From contig OX031069.1 in the NCBI GenBank assembly GCA_943736015.1, positions 40,334,728 to 40,398,727 on the forward strand: a DNA stretch of 64,000 nucleotides, in the 5' to 3' direction. Every line of letters begins with the position of its first letter. The first letter of the stretch is position 1. A program made the position numbers and the translations under genes. Shown here in pieces: positions 54,151-64,000 of this stretch. The notes below the pieces were generated by a model, which was given only the letters and a program-made list of their open reading frames with translations, was not told the DNA's origin and made no database searches. This stretch comes from Tridacna crocea (Eukaryota > Mollusca > Bivalvia > Cardiida > Cardiidae).

Positions 54151-54735
54151 AACGCTTTATATTGGTTGTCAAGCCAACCAGAAATTGTGTCGGACTTTTT
54201 TGTTTACATGACGCCCAATGATGCGTTTTCATTGGCCGATAAGACGTTGGTAGACCTGTTAATCAAAATCCGCAGAAAGGTCAATTCAATAGGGGACCCA
54301 AATCGTGTAAACAATTCTCTGTGTATCATCTTCGCGAGCCAAGTTTACGATCACTACGTGGATCTTACCTTGGCTGATTGAGCCCGATTTCGAGAGTCCT
54401 GTGATGCGCCCTCTATTGGATACTGGTTATTACTCCCCTTTACATCATGTTTCTAAAAGCAAATGAAATATCGTTTTACAAACCGCTTACGAATACACAT
54501 GAAGCGATAAGCAGACATTCACGTGGGTTTCCATGTTTTACCTATTATTCGAAAGGTAGAGACTGTGTTCTATTTTTATCAAAGATGAAATGCTACGAGC
54601 GATTTTATTCGATGCAGCTAGAGCTGGCTGCATCCAATGAAAAGGCGTATCGGGGGGTTGTAAAAATCAAGCTCAATCCGCCAAGGTAAGATCCACGTAG
54701 TGATCGTAAACTTGGCTGGCGAAGATGTCTGTCTA
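54151..54735. repeat. Wide inverted repeat with unknown interior
   Basis: CATCTTCGCGAGCCAAGTTT plus ACGATCACTACGTGGATCTT at about 54328-54370 is repeated inverted as AAGATCCACGTAGTGATCGT plus AAACTTGGCTGGCGAAGATG at about 54687-54729. Arms are about 47 bp with few mismatches, spacer about 310 bp. Frames of 71 residues (54166-54381) and 80 residues (54447-54689) are open but unrecognised; the first runs into the left arm and the second stops just at the right arm. Confidence 0.75.
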
Positions 54736-54784
54736 TAGGTGTATGTTTTTCTAAAATGCATGGTAGATATGGTCACAGAATGAC

Positions 54785-55625
54785 AATTATTTATTTCATG
54801 CCTTTCGGTAGTTTGTAGAAAAGTAGTGATGTATTATGGATTGATATTTCATGGTTACCAATCGTGAAAAATACCGTTTTCATATTTTCTAACTCATCAT
54901 TTGAAGGCGGAAACGGAAGTTTCAGCACACTTATTACATAGGAAAACAGCGTTGTCTGTGCATGTCATATTCTTCGAAGATTCGACTGTCTTATATGACG
55001 CATCACTAGCCCCGAAAGCGGGCTGACTAATATTACACTCTATAAAGTAGCAATGTAGGAAATAGCTTTTATCATTACGTTTGCGGAGAAATAAGACATG
55101 CATTAGCTCAAGATTTCTCTAAACTGCTTATCATAGCTGAGTGAATTACACAAGGTAGCGTTTTATTGAGTAAACGTTTATTTTAGTTTGAAATTCAAAG
55201 TAACGGTTGTCGCGTAGGAAAGTGGTTTGGCTCTGTACCCACGATGCCCAAATTAGATGAGTATTTATAGAATGCCATCTAGCGGGAGATAATGGGAAAA
55301 CAGCGCATGCCATTTAACCAGAGTGAAATACATGACGTGATTTACCCGTATACATCTTACATTTCGTGCGCTTTACATAATTTTGCGATGGGTTCTTATA
55401 TGGTGGGAGGGGGTATGCCACGTGGAATTACCGAAAACAAATACATGCATACTAGATTTTGACGAAAGTTCCATTCAATATGGGATTTAGAGCATGAAAT
55501 AAATAGATTATTTATTTTTGGCTAGATATGCAAATTTATTTCATCTTGTGAACATCACCGGTAATATTTTCACAAGCGACGCAGCCTCTCGTGAAAATAT
55601 TACCGATGATGTTTTTGTAACATTG
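54785..55625 (-). mobile_element. Reversed family F element carrying a family G insertion
   Basis: TTATTTCATGCCTTTCGGTA at the left is the complement of the F 3' end; GAGGGGGTATGCCACGTGG and AGCATGAAATAAATAGAT follow after the insertion; the foldback is AACATCACCGGTAATATTTT / AAAATATTACCGATGATG. The CRE-like octamer has decayed to TGACGTGA. Confidence 0.75.
54950..55294 (+). mobile_element. Family G element with perfect 9-bp duplication
   Basis: CGTTGTCTGTGCATGTCATA start and CTAGCGGGAGATAATG end; GGAAAACAG at 54941-54949 and 55295-55303. 345 bp. Confidence 0.9.
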
Positions 55626-55720
55626 TTTCAGTTACATAGCGGCTGCCAGTGCATCTATCCAAGTTCTCCGCATGATATTTTTCCAAACCACTGGCTGCTT
55701 TTCTATATAACTAATGTCCA
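55626..55720 (-). repeat. SINE body fragment
   Basis: GCGGCTGCCAGTGCATCTAT, CCAAACCACTGGCTGCTTTT, CTATATAACTAATGTCC correspond to the SINE body read on the minus strand. Confidence 0.55.
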
Positions 55721-55904
55721 AAAATGGTTCGCGGTGAAAGAGTATTACATTGCATGGAGCGTTTATCTCCTTATTATACTACAAAGAAATTTCTCGAGAT
55801 CTGATTGGTTAATATGCCCGAACATATATTCATATACACTGGCAAAATCCGCGTGCAAACAGTTTCCGTTTCGAAAGCCCGGTGTATATATATAACTATT
55901 CTTT

Positions 55905-56180
55905 CAACACAACATCCAAAATGGCGGGGTCGATCGATATGAGCCGCACATAGGACAAACATAAGTGAGTAGCTTGCATCATACCATTACTGGTTTCCTA
56001 GGTTGGTTGTCATTAAAACGGAAAGAATTTTCTAAATAAATGAATTCATCTTATAATTATGTTCTCGTTTATTTTCAGTTTAAAACAAAACGATACACGG
56101 GGTTAACACGAGCCATCCCATAGTTAGTAAGCAAATTGTAAAGCGTTGGCACTCACACACTGTAACGTTAATATAATGAA
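55905..56180 (+). repeat. Family U repeat
   Basis: CAACATCCAAAATGGCGGGG, CGATCGATATGAGCCGCACA, GACAAACATAAGTGAGTAGC, AGTTAGTAAGCAAATTGTAA, CACACTGTAACGTTAAT. Inverse of 24590-24880. Confidence 0.65.
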
Positions 56181-56314
56181 ATAATGGTCGTTTGAGACAA
56201 CTAATTGTCGTTTATTTTTGCCATCAAATCATTAAAATGCACAGCTAAATACCGTTAAGTTGTTTAAATCCATGTTAAAAATAAAAAAAAGTCGAATGTC
56301 TAGCACAGTGACAC

Positions 56315-56490
56315 CATCATTCATTCACCAAACTGCACGTTTTACCATAGTTTCAGTGATATCAGCTTTTATCGAATTGGAACTCAAAAGGGAAACTTTA
56401 TTTCTCCAGCATACTGAATCTGCCAAACCATAAAACAGGGAGATTTTGCTGAGTATAGATTGGAATGGTAAAACCTTGCAGTATCATTAA
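56315..56490 (+). repeat. Family T dispersed repeat, copy 2
   Basis: CACCAAACTGCACGTTTTAC, GATATCAGCTTTTATCGAAT, CCAGCATACTGAATC, TAAAACAGGGAGATTTTGC, GGTAAAACCTTGCAGTATC. Confidence 0.75.
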
Positions 56491-57033
56491 GTCCTTGATA
56501 AGTTTCGAAGTCCGAGCCACCTGCATGAACGGCTTATTTTGTTTTTCCGGTCCGACACTCGATCAAGAATTTTCCGGACAACTAAATTCTCGTCTAAAGA
56601 CCTGCGTTTTAGAGAAAATTGACATTGACCTTTCTGTTTACTTAAAGTGGAACATCTAACTGTAACATCTTGTATTGTAATTGAACCAGCAGACAAACGA
56701 GGTCTCATGAATGGCTTCGTACAATTGACGAGATGACTTTCAAGTTAAGAGATATCACAGTTACTCTTTTCAGATATACGAGTACATGCATTTTGACTTC
56801 TGTGAAGCTTTGAAGACTTTTACGAAGCTGTTGCAAATGAGGAGGCTGTTTTCTGCAAACAGATGATGCAACACAAGTCAAATTGATTCTTTCTTTCCAC
56901 GTATTTGGAGAGCTTCAATGTTGCCTGTATGTTTACTTGATCTCAATATCGACTACGAGTTTGATTCTTAATTGCGAAATGGGTGATGGTCTATTTTTAG
57001 ACAAATATACTGAGCTCTGATCTATGGAAAAGG
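56491..57033. other. Unassigned sequence
   Basis: No gene or repeat recognised. Confidence 0.4.
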
Positions 57034-57122
57034 GTTAAATGCATCTGCAAAAGGTATCGACCAAGGTCAGCCTGCGCAGTTCGCGCAGGCTGACCTTGGT
57101 CGAGACCTTTTGCAGTACATAG
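57034..57122. mobile_element. Intact family D palindrome
   Basis: CTGCAAAAGGTATCGACCAA, GGTCAGCCTGCGCAGTTCGC, GCAGGCTGACCTTGGTCGAG, ACCTTTTGCAG. A near-perfect palindrome that follows AAGGGTTAA. Confidence 0.9.
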
Positions 57123-57598
57123 CTCTATTATCTATATTTAAAACGACTAGTATACCTTATGAATCAGTTGATTGTTCGACAAAATTGATTTTGTAGGGCA
57201 AGAATAATAAAGATTATGCTGACTTACATGAAGGAGATGTATTAAAACCCCTTTACCTAGAGCAACACTCAATTCTATACCGACAGTATCTGATAAAGGT
57301 CAAGGGCAATTAGAAAGCCGTTGTAGGTGAAAAAAGTTCAGGAATGAAAATTGCCTGAACTTGGTGTCTGGCTCTAATATAACAGTGAAACACGTTGCAG
57401 ACTGCTGAAAAAAATGGCGTTTTTTATTTGTTACAAAATTAACCTATATACTGCTAAATCAATTAAATGCAACTTTCAAGGCGATAGTATGAACCCAAAT
57501 ATGGCTATTTTAAAAAGACATTTATAGATACAGCTAGGATTAACAAACGCTGTTAAAACTTTACGGTGTTGTAACCCAGTCATCTGTGTAAACGGAGG
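57123..57598. other. Unassigned sequence
   Basis: No gene or repeat recognised. Confidence 0.4.
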
Positions 57599-57985
57599 TT
57601 AAGGTAAGACCTGTGCAATGGAAAACAGTTCTTTCCATTAAAATATCATCCTGAAATTAAAGCTATAATTAAAAATGAGTATCATTGAACTACTTTCACC
57701 AATTCATTTTCTCCATTTTTCCTTCTTTGAATTATCATTTATAAATTTAAAACCACTATATTCTCAATTAAAAAAGAGATTATAATTAACCCCCCCCCCT
57801 TTTCAGCAAACTAACAAAGGTATAAAAAAAAAATAATTTCAAGATAGACATAAACGGAATTTCTGATCCGTTAGAAATGTGCAAAATATTATTTCTGCAT
57901 AAATCCTTATTTATCCATATTTATCCACCAATTAGAATTTTTGCCCCATGTTCACCGGAAGTGCATTACACAGGTCTTACCTTAA
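57599..57985. mobile_element. TTAA-flanked MITE of a second type
   Basis: TTAA at 57599-57602 and 57982-57985. TIRs GGTAAGACCTGTGCAATG and, on the other strand, GGTAAGACCTGTGTAATG. 379 bp between; the interior is AT-rich with no ORF and a C run at about 57792. Confidence 0.8.
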
Positions 57986-58256
57986 AATAAATCAATATGA
58001 GGTGTATGAGGTAAAGAAACTGTAGGGATTTGTCCTAAATGTAAACCGGAAACTGTGGTTATTATGTCTATAGCAAGCTGCAATAGAATGAAATGCATTT
58101 TCTATCTGCCATAATCTGTGCAACCTTGCAACCACCAGGATTAGTATTTTGTACAAAGATTCAAGAGTGATTACAGTTCCAAAAGAAATAAAGAAGAAGA
58201 TAAAACGATTGAAAACTAAATGAAAACGAGTGAAGATGTATCTTTAAACGTTTTAT

Positions 58257-59085
58257 GTTCACAGAAATTGATTCCATCAAAAACTCTTGTTGCCGTGGCA
58301 ACCAAATGGAATTTTTTACGAAATTCTTAAAAAAAGTCTTCTTCTCTGAAACCACTAGCCAAATTTTAAAATGATTTCACAGAGATGTACCTTGGGTGAC
58401 CCTTTTCAAAATTGTTTGCGAAATTTTGATCCGCCAAGGAACATGGCTCTGGTGAATGGGGACTACTTGCACTATAGGGAAATGAAGAAATTCTTAAAAA
58501 TTCTTCTTCTCTGAAACCGCTAATCAGATTTTGAAACAATTTCATAAAGATGTTTTTTGGGTGACCCTTTTCAAAAAGTTTTCGTGTAATTTTGATCCGT
58601 CAAGAAATATGGCTCTGGTGATTGGGGGCTACTTGCACTATAGGGAAATGAAGACATTTTTAAAAATTCTTCTTCTCTCGCACGGCTGGTCAGATTTTGA
58701 ATTAATTTTACAGAGATGTTCTTTGGGTGACCCTTTAAAAAACTTGTTTGTGAAATGTTGATTCGTCAAGAAACATGGCTCTGGTGAATGGGGTCTACTT
58801 GCACTGTATGGAAATGGAGAAATTCTTGAAAATTCTTCTTCTCTGAAACCGCTGATTAGATTTTAAAATAATTTCACAAAAATGTTCCTTGAATGACCCT
58901 TGTCAAAAAGTGTTCGGGGAATTCTGATAGGTCAAGAAACATGGCTCTGGCGAAAGGAGGCTACTTGCACTATATGAAAATTTAGAAACTCCTAAAAATT
59001 CTTCTTTTCTGAAACTGCTGGCCACATTTTGAAAGGACTTTTACAGGTGACCTTTAGAAAATTGCTTGGCAAGATAATGATTTTG
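58257..59085 (+). repeat. 166-bp satellite-like tandem block
   Basis: CATGGCTCTGGTGAATGGGG recurs at 58442, 58608, 58774 and 58940, a constant 166-bp spacing, with AAATTCTTCTTCTCTGAAAC and GGGTGACCCTTTTCAAAA at matching offsets. About five units, the first and last partial. Stop codons occur throughout. Confidence 0.9.
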
Positions 59086-59769
59086 TTTCCAGTGTTTCAA
59101 TACCTAAAAAAAAAAGAATTGGTTATGTCCTCATAAAAATTCAGGTGAGAGATCCAGGGTCATCTCGGCCCTCTTGGTATTTTCTTTTAATATATCCTTT
59201 GACGAGCTTCATAAGATTTTATGATTTTCATGTAAGTATCGTGTTTTTTTCACTCGTTTCTTTTGATTCCTTGAGTTTTTGCCCCCACGAGCCCAACTTT
59301 TACAACTGAGCTACGCAGGACTTCAGAGAAAACGATAAGAGACCACTTTGCTATAATCAAGAAACAATTACTGAAATTAATCGAAACTTACGAAACAAAT
59401 AACTGGCGTATTTGCAACCAACATCAGTAAGTAGAATATTTGGGGACAATATAGAAAATGGTTAAAAACAAGATCTTCAGGCAAACAAGCCTTTTGACCT
59501 AAATGATGTCTGTAATTAATATGAGGGATTTCATTATTTTATTACGCACGTCAGCCCACGGTAACCCTACGGCTACCAAAAGTTATTAGCACGAAGATGA
59601 GCTTATATACTCGAAGGTTTCCGAATGAGTAAACTCTGTACCAAACGAGATTTATCTTCCTCCTTGGTCGAGAAGCGGAAAATGATGATTCATATTTTAG
59701 TCAATTCACTTTCGTTGATGAAATATCGGAGGGTGGAGACACGGAATACCCACGACCGACTTGCATGAA
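59086..59769. other. Unassigned, with a tRNA-like and an L-like piece
   Basis: CCTTTGACGAGCTTCATAAG (about 59197) resembles family L; GCCCAACTTTTACAACTGAG plus CTACGCAGGAC (about 59290) looks like a minus-strand tRNA-like head. Otherwise nothing. Confidence 0.4.
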
Positions 59770-60535
59770 ATGACGTCACTTTATATAAAATGAAATTTAT
59801 TCTATCATGCCACGTGAATTCGGCTCAATAAACACAGTGCAACGAACGCTTGATAAATTCGGCGTCATTCAATATGAAGTGACGTCATCGTATGTAAACC
59901 AAGTCGCCTTTGGCTATTCAAGGTCTCGTCTCTCCAATATCTCATTAATGAATGTCAGTTGACGTAAACAAATTAACGTTTTTTTTTTTAAATGACAACT
60001 ATAGAACTATTTAAAATGCTAAAAGCTGATAAATCAGGTATCTGTTCATGGTGTAGATAATTCAAAATTGGCAGCTGCTGCATTGTAGATGAGACTGGGA
60101 GTTGGTGAAGTAATATTCAGAGCATGCGAAACGACTGCGAGTCTCATGCTTGGCCTTACATTTATTCCTCTTTGTCATTTGTACAAAAAAAAAATGATAG
60201 TAAAATTGTGAAGTTTTTTGTGTGTTTGAATGTGTGTTTATTGTCTAAGGTTTTATTGTTTTCTTTTTTTAATATTTACCGACCAGGAGTTTTGTTTTGG
60301 TTAGTAACTGGAATAGCCATGGTTTATTCGAGGCAATGTTATCGGAATTCGTTTTCTAGGAATCGAAATAATCTTTTTTTCTATCGTGGTTTATCTTTCA
60401 ATAAACCACGTTATATGTTATTAGGCGCCTTGAATAAATCACACGTGCTATAGTCCTCATAGACTATTTATTGTCCCTCATAACCCACAGCCGTAGTTTC
60501 TTTAACAACGAACCACAGTGGAAAGAAGATTTCTT
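59770..60535 (+). mobile_element. Family K element, copy 2, in two parts
   Basis: Left part 59770-59905: CCACGTGAATTCGGCTCAAT and TGACGTCA at 59771 and 59880. Right part 60370-60535: CAATAAACCACGTTATATGT, GACTATTTATTGTCCCTCAT. About 460 bp of unrelated sequence lies between them; in copy 1 the gap is about 100 bp. Confidence 0.7.
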
Positions 60536-61394
60536 TCCAATTTTACCTCGGTTTTGTTGGACTGTGTTTATAGACCTGAATTCACGCGTCATGTTCGAAT
60601 ATTTGTTTTTTCCTTGACTAAGGGTAAAATAGTCAAGTCTGTATGACTTTTCCTCACGAAATATGAATTCTCCCCAAGTGAGGTAATATCGACCCAGCTG
60701 CAGTCCACGCCTGCTGACCTAGGTTCGAAAGTGTTTCCCATCCGTCAATCTTTGCATTTGTACTTCAAGACACAGCCTGTTGTAAGACGAATTAGATTTT
60801 ATAAATGTATCATGATGTTATTAATTGCTTGGTTCCATAAATCTAGGAAATGTACTAAACGCTCTCTTGCAAGAACGTTGTTCAAATATCGGTACGCGGC
60901 TGCAGCCACTTCAGCTTTTTGCTTCTTTTTTTTCCCATAATGTGTTCAAAAATTATTTACATTTCGGGCGTAGGCCTATATACTTCTTTTCTGCTTAATC
61001 CGTTGACAAGGAAAGAACACCCTCTAATAATAAACGCGTCCTTAGATCATAAATTATTTGTAATAACATCCCTGGAGAGGGTTCCGTCAACGGCTAATTT
61101 GGAAACAACTCAGGACAAACCCACACACAGCTTCGTACGACGACGAGATGTCAAGACAATTGTCTGCCTTATGACAAATGTATCCTGTGATAATGAATAT
61201 ATAAAATCAGAATTAGAAGTTATATCGTCTTTTATGTTCTTTATTCTTGTTGTTAAGGCACGACGGTTGAGCACATATGTGTAATTAGCTTAATTCCTTC
61301 ACCTTTCAAGTACTGAATAAATTGAATGCGGTTTCTCTAAGGCAAATACAACTTTAATGCAAGATCGAGAGAGAGTTCAGTCAAATTCAACAAT
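60536..61394. other. Unassigned, with a D fragment
   Basis: ATCGACCCAGCTGCAGTCCA plus GCTGACCTAGG at about 60690-60725 is a worn D palindrome. The 121-residue frame at 60919-61284 has no motif I recognise. Confidence 0.4.
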
Positions 61395-61592
61395 AAAGCA
61401 ATGGGAAGTGTACATCAAAGATCAGACTGCACGTTCTATTCAGTTTAATCTTGATCTACATTGTCCACAAAGATTTTGGTGTCTTCCCCAAAGGTTTCGG
61501 TTTCGGTGTCATCAATAGCACGTTCTGAGCAGTCTGGTCTTGATCTATAGTGTCCGCAAAAGGTGAGTTGCGCTTAGCAGTCTAGGGGACAA
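61395..61592 (+). mobile_element. Two partial family B copies in tandem
   Basis: First: GTGTACATCAAAGATCAGAC, GCACGTTCTATTCAGTTTAA, TTGATCTACATTGTCCAC. Second: AGCACGTTCTGAGCAGTCTG, GTCTTGATCTATAGTGTCC, GCAAAAGGTGAGTTGCGC. The second lacks its left arm. Confidence 0.75.
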
Positions 61593-61914
61593 TACATCTC
61601 CGTGAATTCAGCTCTTTAGGGAGAACAACAACAACAAAACCGTTAAAAAAAATACCGTCCAAATATTCTATTTTCAGCTCTGTTTCAGAAATTCTTGTCA
61701 CCCCGAAAAATAATCAATCATATTTTTCCTCGATTTATTTCTTAATTACGCCTCCCCACGCCCCATTTGTTCATTCTTTCCCGCTGGGTTACAAAATGAA
61801 ATCGTTTTTTGTTTTATTTTCTGAAGGGCAAATGCAATACAGCAAAACCTTGTTTTGTCCCGAATTGCAGTAATTGCATAAATGAATAAATCAAGTGTTA
61901 CGAACACAAAGTAC
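61593..61914. other. Unassigned spacer
   Basis: No gene or repeat recognised. Confidence 0.4.
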
Positions 61915-62010
61915 CAAATACAGAAATGCATTGCAAAAATACAGAAATGCATTGCAGAAATACTGAAATGCATTGCAGAAATACAGAAATGCATTGCAGA
62001 AATACAAGGA
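61915..62010 (+). repeat. 21-bp tandem repeat, four units
   Basis: ACAGAAATGCATTGCAGAAA units with a 21-bp period, one or two substitutions. The period is a multiple of three, so the minus strand stays open through the array, but this is a repeat and not a gene. Confidence 0.9.
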
Positions 62011-62400
62011 CCAGGCAGGATTCTAACCTAGGACGCCCGAACGAAAGGCCAACACCATAACCAGTGTGCAAAAGAGGATTCTCCTTAACGCAGTTGTTAC
62101 GCATTGTATCTAAACTGGGATGAAGCCATGCATGAAGGTGTTGTCTCCCGTAACGAATCTAAAGGTCATCATTTAAAGATGACTCAAAGCCTTATTAGGC
62201 AAATGGGATTAATGGCTCGAAGACCAATCCCGGACGTTCCCCCATATTTACAAACGAAGTCCGTAACAAAGAAACAAATTAAGAAATGCATAGCAGAAAT
62301 ACAGTCCCATCTTACGAACAAAGTCCGTAAAAAAGAAACAGATTAAGAAATACATAGCAGAAATATAGGAACCGGGCAGGATTCGAACCTTCTGGTGTGG
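62011..62400 (-). mobile_element. tRNA-like SINE pieces of the second type
   Basis: On the minus strand TGGTGTTGGCCTTTCG and TAGGTTAGAATCC (about 62010-62070), and AGGTTCGAATCCTGCC (about 62375-62395), give box B sequences, the latter a perfect match. A 62-bp duplication (62254-62304 and 62316-62368, GTCCGTAACAAAGAAAC type) lies between. Related to 21186-21325. Confidence 0.6.
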
Positions 62401-62482
62401 ATCTTCTAAACTTCGAAAAAAACGAAGAGTTTGTTCGCATGAGTTCGAATGCCTCCAGATGCGGTTATAAGGTGGATGACGG

Positions 62483-62630
62483 TTTTAACATTTAGACTGC
62501 TAAACGAGACTCACTGTCCTTTATGGACAGTGTACATCTGGGATCAGACTGCACAGAACGTGAAGTCTGAACTTAGATCTGCACTGTCCAATAAGGAGAT
62601 TTCTTTTCGCCAAAAGTACTGTTGAAATTT
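62483..62630 (-). mobile_element. Family B MITE
   Basis: TTTTAACATTTAGACTGCTA, GAGACTCACTGTCC, TGGACAGTGTACATCTGGGA, centre GCACAGAACGTG, AGATCTGCACTGTCCAATAA. The flanks place it reversed. Confidence 0.85.
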
Positions 62631-62770
62631 AAAAAAAATGTGTGAACCATCGGCCTAAATTTTTCATTTCTTTTATCTAGAAGGATAAGTAGTAAAGTAT
62701 GGTATGCTGAGCCTTGCGAACGACGCCCGTCCTGGAAGGCTTCACACTGATGAAATTCATATATCCAAGA

Positions 62771-64000
62771 TGTCTACTGTGCCGCTCGTTTCTTTTGTCT
62801 ACAGTGCCACTCGTTTCTTTTGTCTACAGTGCCACTCGTTTCTTTTGTCTACAGTGACACTCGTTTCTTTTGCCTACAGTGACCCTCGTTTCTGTTACCT
62901 ACAATGCAACTCGTTTCTTTTGTCTACAGTGCCACTCGTTTCTTTTGTCTACAGTGACGCTCGCTTATTTTTTGTCTACAGTGCCGCTCGTTTCTTTTGC
63001 CTACAATGCCAGTCGTTTCTTTTGCCTACATTACCAGTCGTTTCTTTTGCCTACAGTGCTGCTCGTTTCTTTTTGTCTACAATGCCGCTCGATTCTTTTG
63101 TCTACAGTACCACTCGTTTCTTTTGTCTACAGCGCCGCTCGTTTCTTTTGTCTACAGTACCGCTCGTTTCTTTTGTCTACAGCGCCGCTCGTTTCTTTTG
63201 TCTACAGTACCGCTCGTTTCTTTTGTCTACAGTGCCGCTTAGTTCTTTTGCCTACAGCGCCGCTCGTTTCTTTTGCCTACAGTGCCGCTCGTTTCCTTTG
63301 CCTACAGTGCCACTCGTTTCTTTTTCCTACAGTACTGCTCGTTTCTTTTGCCTACAGTGCCGCTCGTTTCTTTTTGTCTACAATGCCGCTCGTTTCTTTT
63401 GCCTACAGTGCCACTCGTTTCTTTTTGTCTACAATGCCACTCGTTTCTTTTGTCTACAATGCCGCTCGTTTCTTTTGCCTACAGTTCCACTCGTTTCTTT
63501 TTGTCTACAATGCCACTCGCTTCTTTTGTCTACAGTGCCACTCGTTTCTTTTGTCTATATTGCCGCTCGTTTCTTTTGTCTACAGTGCCACTCGTTTCTT
63601 TTGCCTACAGTGCCACTCGTTTCTTTTGCCTACAGTGCCGCTCGTTTCTTTTGTCTACAGTGCCGCTCGTTTCTTTTGCCTATAGTGCCGCTCGTTTCTT
63701 TTGCCTACAGTGACAGTCGTTTCTTTTGCCTACAGTGCCGCTCGCTTCTTTTGCCTACAATGCAACTCGTTTCTTTTGCCTACAGTGCCGCTCGTTTCTT
63801 TTGTCTACAGTGCCGCTCCTTTCTTTTGCCTACAGCGCCGCTCGTTTCTTTTGTCTACAGTGCCACTCCTTTCTTTTTGCCTACAGCGCCGCTCGTTTCT
63901 TTTGCCTACAGTGCTACTCCTTTCTTTTGTCTACAGTGCCGCTCGTTTCTTTTGCTTACAGTGCTGCTCGTTTCTTTTGCCTATAATGATGCTCGTTTCT
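62771..64000 (+). repeat. 25-bp minisatellite, about 49 units, open at the window edge
   Basis: Unit TTTCTTTTGYCTACARTGCC then RCTCG. Some units gain one T (26 bp). Since 25 is 1 mod 3, three units make a 25-residue peptide repeat. All three frames are stop-free for long stretches, giving a 271-residue frame at 62870-63685 (VSFAYSAARFFCLQC type). I treat that as an artefact of the repeat: no start context, no codon bias independent of the unit. Confidence 0.95.

Noticed and set aside
61746-62104. Minus-strand frames of 82 and 68 residues with a repeated HFCISAM or QCISVFL peptide
   Set aside because: Translation of a 21-bp tandem repeat; no gene context.
62870-63685. 271-residue ORF, the longest in the window
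   Set aside because: It lies wholly in the 25-bp minisatellite and is open in all frames because the unit lacks stops.

Overview
The window looks like eukaryotic, AT-rich, intergenic DNA from a mollusc, most likely a bivalve. I infer this from tRNA-derived SINEs with an ACGCCGTT(A/G) type tail, many short foldback elements, 25-bp and 166-bp tandem arrays, a Jockey-like LINE and a Pogo/Tigger-like transposon. The family assignments come from motif reading; no database was searched. I find no intact host protein gene, no rRNA and no functional tRNA. Almost all short ORFs are chance frames inside repeats.

Layout. 1-26 kb is a dense patchwork of short inverted-repeat elements: family A (about 230 bp, TTAA-flanked, with an ACATTGTGGGAAAAGGAG hairpin), family B (core CAGACTGCACGTTCTGTGCA), C and D (GC-rich palindromes), E (an 84-bp near-perfect palindrome), F (about 400-600 bp, with a foldback and a conserved TGACGTCA), G (about 345 bp, 9-bp target duplications), I, J (TACGTA/AATGACCC nested palindromes), K and L, plus SINEs. 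28.0-29.8 kb (minus strand) is a broken Pogo/Tigger-type transposase with a PHD-like zinc-finger tail. 31.4-42.7 kb is again MITE-rich. 42.7-45.9 kb (plus) is a degenerate Jockey-like LINE with endonuclease, reverse transcriptase and RNase H regions; a SINE has split the RNase H region. 46-53 kb is sparse, with a second LINE 3' remnant at about 49.3-50.3 kb. 53.4-60.5 kb holds larger composite repeats, a second TTAA-flanked element and a 166-bp satellite block. 60.5-62.7 kb is quiet apart from B copies, a 21-bp tandem repeat and tRNA-like SINE pieces. From 62.77 kb to the window end lies a 25-bp minisatellite of about 49 units, which runs off the edge.

How the parts relate. There is no operon or pathway. 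The structure is a layered record of transposition: F into B, G into A, G into F, G into H, J into a SINE, and a SINE into the LINE. Several family A and B copies abut and share one TTAA, which suggests that TTAA-specific insertion reused element edges as targets. The strongest candidates for something less described are the TTAA-sharing MITE arrays, the co-varying hairpin arms of family A, the self-similar J element, and the excess of TGACGTCA octamers carried by families F, K and L.
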